Assembly: GCA_963580455.1 (NCBI GenBank)
Contig: OY756961.1
Coordinates: 18,829,001-18,893,000 of the forward strand
Reading direction: 5' to 3'
DNA: 64,000 nt
Source of the DNA: Euonymus europaeus
Taxonomy: Eukaryota > Streptophyta > Magnoliopsida > Celastrales > Celastraceae
The notes below the pieces were generated by a model. It was not told where the DNA came from and searched no databases. It saw only the letters and a list, made by a program, of their open reading frames with translations. The position numbers and the translations under genes were made by a program. The first letter of the stretch is position 1, and every line of letters begins with the position of its first letter. Below are positions 46,586 through 64,000 of the stretch, piece by piece.

Positions 46586-47055
46586 CCGCACCTAAATGTC
46601 TAAACAGGATCCCTCATGTGAGACTCTTGCTAAATATATATATATAAACGATGATAAATGAGGTTGGGTCGGGTTGACATAAATATATGTACAATCCGTT
46701 ATTTAAACGAGTTAATTATTTCACCCTGTAATTGAAGTGTACTATGCGAGTTAGTGTCGGATTTAAAAGGTTTGGATTGGATTTGCAGTTTAGGTTTAGG
46801 TTGGGTATGCTACAGGTTTTGTGCACCTGAAATGAATAATGTTAAGAAAAAGTCAGAAGTCAAGGAATAAGTTTTGAAGATAATTTACACAAATCAAAAT
46901 AGTGTTAAAAACATTAAAAAGGAAAAGAAGTTCAGGGAACAAGAAAAAGAAAAAACCCCCAACGCAACCTTCCTGACAAAACCGTGAAAAGCGTGTATCC
47001 TGATAAATTGTTCAAAATCTCGGGGAAGAAAAGGCAATCAAGACTGTGGAAACGC
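46586..47055 (+). promoter_or_regulatory. Upstream region of the ARF gene
   Basis: 470 bp between the last LTR relic and the ARF start codon; it must hold the promoter and 5' UTR. A TA-rich tract (46635-46647) and purine-rich sequence before the ATG are visible, but no TATA box can be assigned with confidence. Confidence 0.4.
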
Positions 47056-56625
<9,570 letters not shown>

Positions 56626-56711
56626 TGGTCCCAGACGTTGCATCATCGATTTTATCTTACATTTGCCTTTTGTAGATTTAGTTAGGCTTTGAGATTTGTT
56701 AAAACTCAGTA

Positions 56712-56717
56712 AATAAA
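56712..56717 (+). terminator. Poly(A) signal of the ARF gene
   Basis: AATAAA lies 87 bp after the ARF stop codon, a usual distance for a plant 3' UTR signal. Confidence 0.5.
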
Positions 56718-57102
56718 ATCTCTTAAATTCACAAACTTCATCCCTCCCTGGGCACTTAATTCTAATTAAATCCATTGGCTTGTCCAAATCTGATGATAAT
56801 TTGTTGTGCTTACCACATGCGACTGAAATGTATATTACAGTGCAGATGCAGCAATGCTAAGTGAACCAAGACATGTGCTTGCATTTAAAGGCCCCCTTAT
56901 ATAAGATTGATCACATATGGATCGTTAATTAGTTCTCTGCTCTTTGTACCGCGCTAAAGGAATCATAAGTGAGGCTATTAATGAAATTTCCGAAATATCG
57001 TCCTCTTTCATGAAAAAAATTAAAAAAATAAAGAAAACTTGTGATGTTTGTGCCTTTTGACTTGAATGAAGAAATGCAGCAAGTAAGGGGGTTACCACTT
57101 AC
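56718..57102. other. Intergenic between ARF and UGT genes
   Basis: ARF 3' flank running into the UGT promoter. No repeats or RNA genes recognised. Confidence 0.5.
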
Positions 57103-57108
57103 CACGTG
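57103..57108 (+). promoter_or_regulatory. G-box in the UGT promoter
   Basis: CACGTG, 108 bp before the UGT start codon, next to TTACCACTTACC, which resembles MYB-binding AC elements. G-boxes bind bHLH and bZIP factors that control flavonoid genes; regulation here is inference. Confidence 0.5.
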
Positions 57109-57171
57109 CTTTTAGCCTAAATCTATTCCACTTGTACCTTTGCAGCAACCATTCAACCAGCCCTTCAACCA

Positions 57172-57179
57172 TTATATAG
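57172..57179 (+). promoter_or_regulatory. TATA box of the UGT gene
   Basis: TTATATAG lies about 40 bp upstream of the UGT start codon, implying a very short 5' UTR. Confidence 0.55.
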
Positions 57180-57215
57180 TGTCTGTAACCCACACTCCCA
57201 ACTCCTCTCCCAAAC

Positions 57216-58738
57216 ATGTCAGCCACCACTAACCAGCCCCATGTTGCAGTGCTGGCATTCCCTTTTTCCACTCATGCCGCCCCACTGCTCACCGTCATAC
57301 GTCACCTGGCTGCTGCAGCTCCAAACACCAGCTTCTCATTCTTCAACACCCTTAAATCCAACAGCTCCATTATCAGCAAAGACATGCTGATGCTACCAAA
57401 CCTTAAACACTACGACGTATGGGATGGCGTCCGCGAAGGGTATGTTTTCACAGGGAAGCATCAGGAGGACATTGAGTTGTTCATGGAGGCAGCGCCGGAG
57501 AGCTTTGGGAAGGGCATGGAGGTTGCAGTGGCAGAGATTGGAAGAGAAGTTAGTTGTTTGGTGACTGACGCCTTCTTTTGGTTTGCGGCAGAAATGGCAG
57601 AGAAGACTGGGGTGGCTTGGGTGCCGTTTTGGACTGCTGGACCTACCTCTCTCTCTGCTCATATTTACACTGATTTTATCAGGAAGACTATTGGAATTGG
57701 AGGTAATAAATTTCTCTCAACATATTATATGATAGTAGAAGTATTGGCTAAAGCTGTTTCATTGCAATCATGGCATCAAAAAATTGTCTCTCTGTATTTG
57801 TCTAAATAAGGTTGCATATAAGTCTTTATTTACAAGTTCGAAAAAATCCAGGTAATATAGGGCAAGAAGACGAGCCCCTAAAATTCATCAGTGGAATGTC
57901 TAAAGCAGTGGTAAGGGACTTGCCTGAAGGAGTCCTTTTTGGCAATCTGGAATCGGTCTTTTCGCGCATGCTTCATCAGATGGGCTTCAATATACCACGA
58001 GCAACAGCGGTTTTCATCAACTCTTTTGAAGAGCTAGATCCAACTATAACAACTGATTTGAAATCCAAGCTCAAAACTTTCTTGAACATTGGACCTTTCA
58101 ACTTGATATCACCACCACCACAACTCCCGGACACCAGTGGGTGCATATCTTGGCTAGACAAGCAAAACGCTGCGTCTGTCGCCTACATTAGCTTTGGCTC
58201 AGTCGCACAACCACCTCCAAGCGAGCTCGTGGCAGTTGCAGAAGCCCTGGAAGCCAGTGAGGTGCCGTTTATATGGTCACTTAGAGATACTGCCAGAGTA
58301 CATTTACCAAACGAGTTCTTGAACAAAACACAAGGACATGGAATTGTAGTATCATGGGCACCACAACAAGAAGTACTTGCACATTGTGCAGTTGGAGTGT
58401 TTGTAACGCATTGTGGATGGAACTCGGTGTTGGAGAGCATAGTTGGAGGAGTTCCTATGATTTGCAGGCCATTCTTTGGCGATCAAAGGCTTAATGGACG
58501 GATGGTAGAGGATGTGTGGGAGATCGGTGTGAGGGTCCAGAGTGGAGTATTTACGAAGAATGGATTTATTGCTAGTCTGGATCGGATTTTATCAGAAGAA
58601 AGAGGCAAGAAAATGAGGGAAAATGTCAAAGGTCTTAAGGAAGCAGCAGAAAGAGCAGTTGGACCTGAAGGGAGTTCCATCAAAAATTTGTTAGGTCTAA
58701 TAGATTTAGTTTCAAGGCCTGAGGTTTCTCTTAGTTGA
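57216..58738 (+). CDS. UGT78: Flavonoid/anthocyanidin 3-O-glucosyltransferase (UGT78 family)
   Basis: Two exons, 57216-57702 and 57852-58738 (GT-AG, phase-1 intron), give 457 residues, the family norm. The N-terminus carries the catalytic His20 (FPFSTHAAP) and the partner Asp118 (LVTDAFF). The 44-residue PSPG box is complete at residues 331-374, from WAPQQEVLAH to FFGDQ; its last residue, Gln, and the Trp at box position 22 favour UDP-glucose over UDP-galactose. RDLPEGVLFGNL and the intron position match UGT78 flavonoid 3-O-glycosyltransferases, which act in the cytosol on flavonols or anthocyanidins. The exact acceptor cannot be read from sequence. No lesions. Confidence 0.92.
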
Positions 58739-58767
58739 TAATCAAATATCTAGTTCCAAAACATATG

Positions 58768-58773
58768 AATAAA
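58768..58773 (+). terminator. Poly(A) signal of the UGT gene
   Basis: AATAAA lies 30 bp after the stop codon. Confidence 0.5.
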
Positions 58774-59339
58774 TTCTCTCTTAATGCTTCTCCAAGAATG
58801 AAGATGTATTTTAAATGCAATGCTCTTTCTGTGATTCTCTCAGGGGAAGCAACTTCCTGCTGTTGCTCAAGTATAAACTTCTTACAAACAAATTTCACAA
58901 ACTCTGTATCAACCTAACCCTCCCTCCCCGTCCCACCGTAACCTGCGAAGGAGTGCCTCTGATGGCTCGAATTAGGTTGCCAACTAGTGTTTGCATCCTC
59001 TGTATTGGATGTTTTTCAACCCTTTTATTTGCTTCTTCTCGTTAAGTCACTTGAGCAACTTATCAATTCCCATATCTGCATAATTCAAAAAATCCGAGGC
59101 TCTGATTATTAGTTTTCCACCACCGCCCACTCCTTATTTCTATCAGCATGCATGCGTGAGTGATGAATATCAACACAAATTAGACAGCTGATGGAAAATA
59201 TCTTGGACAATTATGAGAAGTGAAAAAGTGAGTGATGACAAGGTAGAGAGCAAGAATAATCTGCAGAAGGTGGTGAATAAGAGAATGAATCAGTACAGTT
59301 CAATTCACCCGTTGAAACTGACTTGAAAAACCCATGTAC
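58774..59339. other. UGT 3' flank, nothing recognised
   Basis: Contains a C-rich patch (about 58917-58935) and no frame worth calling. Confidence 0.4.
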
Positions 59340-60075
59340 ATAAGGTGCCTTTTTCCATCCCGATTAGCTCCAACAAAGAAAAAATAAATACAATTTGGAT
59401 ATCTTTGAGATTCTCAAGAAGATGGAAGTAAATATTCTTTTAATTGAAGCCATGAAATCGATTTGATCTTATGCCAAGTGCACAAAGAAGAGGAAGATTA
59501 ATGAGCATGAGAAAGTTTTTCTATTAGAGGAGACGACTAACGAGTGTTGTGTCACAAAAGAAATTATCTCCAAAGCTGAAATGTCCGGAAAAATTCACAA
59601 TTCCCTGTGTCATTGGTAACAAGAAGTTTGACAGCTGACTGGTCAATAGCTTAGAAGATTTCCTAGTTCTTGTGATGGCAATTGTGAGAAATGAATTCTC
59701 TTCTCATTTTTGGAGACTATAATCAATGTGACAGACTAAGGAATTGAAGATCTTTGAAGCCATAAAAAATGCAACTGACGTAAAGAAACATTTTTGGTCC
59801 TTGATTGTTTGGAGATGAATGAAGTACCCAAGGTTGTTTTATGTATCTGATCCATTACAAGCTTGTATTGTTGGTGACAGAAACTATAAACTTACTACAA
59901 ATCACAAATATTCTCCCTGCTACATAAAACCTTGTGCCACCAGATGAAAGTATTAAGAGTGGGAGGCCGGAAATTTGAGAGAATGAAGCTTATGAAAATG
60001 CCAAGCCCTATAAGAAGAACTCGGAGATCAAGCATATAGCCAGAAGGAAATTTTATATGGTGTTAACTTGAGTGA
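59340..60075 (+). mobile_element. Ty3/gypsy (Athila/Tat-like) relic with internal deletion
   Basis: The start of a gag-protease junction (EVNILLIEAMKSI, then KRKINEHEKVFLLEETTNE, about 59425-59560) is followed by a protease-like scrap. At about 59970-60050 an integrase C-terminal piece follows (AYENAKPYKKNSEIKH). RT and RNase H are missing, so a large internal deletion joined the two ends. Many stops. Confidence 0.55.
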
Positions 60076-60084
60076 GGGAGTATT

Positions 60085-60310
60085 TTGTAGTACTGAAAAT
60101 TTTAGAGTATGTAAAGAGAATGATAAGAAAAAAATTGTATTGAAAGATCTATATATTAGTTGAAAAAAATGAAAAATGAAAACAAAATATGAGAAAAATA
60201 ATATTGATGCTTGATATTTGGAAATGTCGTAAATAAAAAGTGAAAAAAATTTATAAAAGATGTTTTTGATTAATATAATTGTATTAAGAGACGTGTTTTA
60301 CTGATGTGAA
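60085..60310. mobile_element. Decayed copy of the 5408-5703 MITE family
   Basis: The strand given here matches the reverse complement of that MITE in order: CTGAAAATTTTAGAGTATGT, AAAAAAATTGTATTGAAA, TTGATGCTTGATATTTGG and GACGTGTTTTACTG. The terminal GAGCAACTCC ends are lost. Confidence 0.6.
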
Positions 60311-60382
60311 TAAATAAATAAAACTCAATTGTGTGTAATAAAAGAGACTCAATCAAGACATATCAAGTGCTTGAAAAATGAT

Positions 60383-61458
60383 GGGACAAGTATTGAAAAG
60401 GCCCCTGTACTTTCACTTTTTGGTCACTTAAGTCCCTATACTTTTTTCCGGATCAAAGAAGCCCCTCTACTTGAAACAATGGGTCAAGTTAGCCCTTCTG
60501 TTAACTTTCCATCAAAAATCGCTGACGTGTCCATTTAATATATTACATGTCATTTTTAAAAAAAAAAGAAAATTGTGACAAAAAGAAGTGTCAGCTAAAA
60601 TGGCACACGTCACTAGTGTCAAGAAAAAATTAAAATAAAAAAATTGAGAAACAATCAAAAATAATGAAATTGAAGATCGGCGCCTGCAACTTGCAAAAGT
60701 AAGAACTCCGACGCCTGCAACCTGCTCATCTCTGGTCTTCAAGAGTAGTTTGAGAGCCTCGACGGGTTTCGACCTGATACAGAGATCGATGTAAGGCAAA
60801 CAGATGTGAGAGAATTTGAAGAAGATATTTTACTGGATTTTTTTTATTATTGTTTGAGTAAACTTTTGATCTTGCGCGATTGTGTTCGATTCTTGTGATT
60901 ATCGACTCTACCAAGCACCCATAGATCTGTCGTGTAAAAGGAGGAGGGAAGAAAGGCATTTCGGAAGGGAGAGCCCATAAGAGCCCAGGAGAAGGAGTGT
61001 CGGTGAAGATAAACCAGATTTGTGTGGATTGAATCTCCGATCAGTTGCCAGTTTCCCTAAATCTGGTGAAGATAAACCAGATCTGCAAAGTGTCCATGTC
61101 ATCCTAGCCGCTCGTCCCGTTGATGAGGATGATCGGAAGAGAAGAAGCCCTAATGAGCTTGGGGACAAGTTCGAGAGGAGGAAGGAAGTTTTTTGATTGT
61201 ATCTCAAATTTTTTTATTTTTTTTTATTTTTGGAAATTTTTGAGTTTATTTTTATTTGATTAAGGTTGATTCTTTTTTCTTTTTTTTTTAAAATGTCAAC
61301 ACATAACAAACCCGTCAGCAAAAATTGATGAAAAGTTAATAGAAGGGGTAACTTGTCACATTGTTTCAAATAAAAGGGTTTCTTTGATCCGAAAAAAAAA
61401 TATAAGGACTTAAGTGATTCAAAAATTAAAATACAGTGGCCTTTTCAATGCTTGTCCC
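60383..61458. mobile_element. Mutator-like element (MULE), 1,076 bp, 9-bp target duplication
   Basis: AAAAATGAT at 60374-60382 and 61459-61467 is an exact 9-bp duplication. The ends GGGACAAGTATTGAAAAGGC and GCCTTTTCAATGCTTGTCCC are inverted, and the pairing continues inward for about 140 bp (GTACTTTCA.., TTAAGTCC.., GGATCAAAGAAGCCC.., TTAACTTTCCATCAA..). No transposase. The GC-richer centre (60670-61190) with a 99-codon minus-strand frame may be captured host DNA, which would make it a Pack-MULE. Lies between the UGT and XPO1 genes. Confidence 0.85.
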
Positions 61459-61467
61459 AAAAATGAT

Positions 61468-62296
61468 TCCCATTGGAGATGCACATATAATCCCGGTCGG
61501 CACTTGATAGAAAAGCTATGTTCAAGATTTTGCAGTCCATAGTGTTAGAAGTTCGCTATCATGATGCAGTCATTAAAGGATATCAAAACCTACAGTTGAA
61601 TCCCCATCTTGAGAATTCTTTTGATATTGGAAACTAAAGTCTCTATCTTCAAGTCCCTTAGTACTTCGTCTAAAACTCAGCCCCGGTTTCAATACAACCT
61701 AACTGGATAATTTAGTTTCTTTTTGGTTAATGGGAAATAAATAAACTTACTAATTGATAATACATAAATATCGCACTGGATGCCTCAATAAATGGCAAAA
61801 AACAAGTATTGTAGCCAAAAATCATATATTAAAATGAAATAACACAATACCTCAATACTACAAAAAATAAAAAGCAGAACACAACACAACACATGCCACT
61901 GACTAAGGATGTAATTTCTGCACAAAATCGCCAATGTCCATGAATATGTCAATCTCTTGTACCAACAGTGAGTGAATCCAACTCTTCAAAATGAGTCATT
62001 TAACCAGTTTGCATGCCGTCCACCATCATAAATAACGGAGGCCGGATCCAGAAACCTGTAAAGATGACTCAATATATCCTACATCAGCACCTAAATTATG
62101 CTCTACACCCGCTACTAACACACTTTCACTAGCAACCAACCACAACATCAAGGTGCCTCATGCACCAAATTTTTTTGAGTTGTAGAAAGTGGAGGCACAT
62201 TGTGCTGCATCTGTTCACAATGATTGATTCTGACAACCTATCTTGCCCCCCTGCAACTCCCAGGATTAAAGTTCACAAAGTAACCCTAGTTCTTCT
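61468..62296. other. XPO1 3' flank
   Basis: Downstream region of the minus-strand XPO1 gene, including its 3' UTR at the right end. No other element was recognised. Confidence 0.4.
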
Positions 62297-64000
62297 CTAC
62301 GAGTCCATCTCATCTTGTATCTCGTTGGGTGCAACAAGCCCAGGAATAGAGAGCATTCGTTGTCGCTCCGTCGCCCTCTGAGCAGCAGCCTCTTCTGCAT
62401 AAAGGTCTTTGTTGTCCTGCAGCAAAGATTAATCAGAATAAATATTTTCAGCAATAGTCCTGATCAAAGGTAATGCAAACATGGTCACTCCAATGTCACA
62501 AAAAAGCAAAACTTCAAAATCAGCTACGATTGAAAGTGATACAATTAAAGGGAATTTCAAACCATCATTTATTAAACTGTCATAAACTGTCAAGGTTAAA
62601 GTGAACAAAAATATCATTAAAAATCAAGCCCATATTCCATTCGTCTTGCCACCGTGTTACCTGAGCCGAAAATTCTTTTGATTGAACAAGGAAGTCTCTT
62701 ATGTGATTCTTAAATGTCGCCAGGTCATCTCTAGATTCGAACAGTCCATTCACAAAATTAGCAACCTAAAAGATCAGTGGTCAAGTTAGTGATATAATAA
62801 TAATAGTAGTAGACATACTGCAATGGTTGTAAATAATTGTCATACCTCACCAGAAGTCATGTTAGGGAATGATGTACCCAAAAGTTTAATGGTATACTCC
62901 CGAATAAAAATTGCATTATTTGGGTATGGAAGAGGGGCCGTTGCAGGATCCCATAAAGGTTCAGTCAATGCACCACTCTCCACCTGAAAATTTGTGAATT
63001 CCCAGTCATAAAGATTACTCAGCTAGAATGGAAGACAATACAGAGTATATACCAAACAAGTATATTACCAAGCAAAATAAGTGATGCAGCACTGCGACAT
63101 GCAACTTGAACCCAGGTTTATGAAATGTGTCTGTCAAGACTGCAAATATTTCTTGCTCGATTGTCAAGAAATATGTCCGGTAGAATTGATTGCAGAATGT
63201 AGAAGCCTGTTAAATTACGCAATGGAAGGTAAGCTTCCAGCAAAGTAGGTTATTGATACATTACAAGACAGCCAACATCATACCTGAAAGTGCTTCAGCA
63301 TCTCCAATAAAAGGTTTAGTCCAGTTTCGGCAATATTCCTTTCTGTGTGCCGAAATGCCCATATGATTGAATCCATCACAAGCTTTAGTTGCTGAAGAAG
63401 AATCAAAGGTTAATTAAAAATAATCATAAACCAAAAACATCCATTGTAACAACAATATGTAATGATGGAGCCCGGTAAAAGGAATAAAACAAACTAACCT
63501 GACTTGAAAGCTGAATCAATGCAGCAAAACAATGTGTAGCTATGGCACGAAGCAATGAAAAGAACTTAAGGCGATGCTCTGGATAATCTTCAAAATTTTT
63601 GGTGATCATCTGCAGCACATGCAATAAGATTTTAAAATACAATTGAAACAGAATAGTCAAAAGCTACAGGTTTCAATCTGCTTTGATTGATTGGGTTGAT
63701 TTTCAGAGCTTTAAACTGACAATTGCCTATCCAAGTATAAAGCAAACTTCTAAATAAAATGAAACTTTCTCCTTTCCATGTCTAACCTGCTTCACCGTGC
63801 CATTTCTATTCTAGCTTTGCCAAACACTTTATAATCGCAAAAATTCGTAGAGCAGAATGACTAAATCAATTAATCAACCCATTTTCCCACTACAAAAGTA
63901 TGAGAGAGCCCTGACAGCCTAAATACTGACCTCCAATGTGCACTGGAAGATGGATTCAAATATGCGAGGCACATCATCTGTCATTGTAGCTTCGTACCTT
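62297..64000 (-). CDS. XPO1: Exportin-1 (XPO1/CRM1), C-terminal part, cut by window edge
   Basis: Seven exons read right to left: 63931->64000 (partial), 63499-63609, 63284-63391, 63069-63206, 62846-62983, 62661-62765, 62297-62416, all with GT-AG borders and whole-codon lengths. The translation matches the C-terminal HEAT repeats of exportin-1: [90 protein letters not shown]. It ends with [23 protein letters not shown]1 carries cargoes with leucine-rich export signals out of the nucleus with RanGTP. No lesions in the visible exons; the N-terminal part lies outside the window. Confidence 0.95.

Noticed and set aside
57812..58738. UGT 3' part as a separate gene
   Set aside because: The upstream frame joins it through a canonical GT-AG phase-1 intron, giving a standard-length UGT.
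60908..61207. 99-codon minus-strand frame as a host gene
   Set aside because: Lies inside the Mutator-like element; no recognisable domain. Kept only as possible captured sequence.

Overview
The window is nuclear DNA of a flowering plant, almost certainly a eudicot: AT-rich, with spliced genes using GT-AG introns, a UGT78-type flavonoid glucosyltransferase, and dense layers of plant transposons. The species cannot be read from the sequence. Three host genes sit in the last quarter: a six-exon ARFB-type ADP-ribosylation factor gene (47056-56625, +), a two-exon flavonoid/anthocyanidin 3-O-glycosyltransferase gene (57216-58738, +), and the 3' end of an exportin-1 (XPO1/CRM1) gene running off the right edge (62297-64000, -). 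Everything from 1 to about 46.6 kb is repeats and relics.

Left part (1-5880): a minisatellite, an AT-rich desert, a foldback element, a copia-type LTR relic carrying a dimeric tRNA-derived SINE with a perfect 19-bp target-site duplication (TSD), then a minus-strand gypsy gag-protease relic carrying a Tourist-like MITE (TTA TSD).

5881-17625 is an endogenous pararetrovirus cluster (Caulimoviridae-like: movement protein, coat protein, CCHC finger, protease, RT and RNase H, a tRNA-Met primer site, no integrase and no LTRs). Copy 1 is followed head-to-tail by a partial copy 2. An inverted copy 3 lies beyond a gypsy LTR. All copies are broken by stops, frameshifts and deletions, and the deletions differ between copies. 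TA-dinucleotide repeats lie at both outer edges. Two small ORFs behind RNase H in copy 1 are intact and unassigned; they are the most novel protein-coding signal here.

18277-27615 is a degenerate Tat/Retand-type Ty3-gypsy element with two RNase H domains and an antisense extra ORF. It abuts chromovirus-like pol (27616-29809, resuming at 37410). That pol is split by a solo LTR (29810-37404, TSD TTATC), which is itself split by a 5.5-kb PIF/Harbinger transposon (31102-36586) with both its MYB/SANT-like and transposase genes. From 37.6 to 46.6 kb come a rearranged copia relic and three related LTRs. One LTR is a clean solo LTR (43670-46380, TSD CGTCA) holding a hAT-like foldback element with pol III box-like motifs.

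The ARF gene's first intron (5.8 kb) is swollen by a 259-bp tandem duplication, SINEs and a truncated RTE-type LINE. The UGT and XPO1 genes converge; between them are a gypsy relic and a 1,076-bp Mutator-like element with long inverted repeats and a 9-bp TSD.
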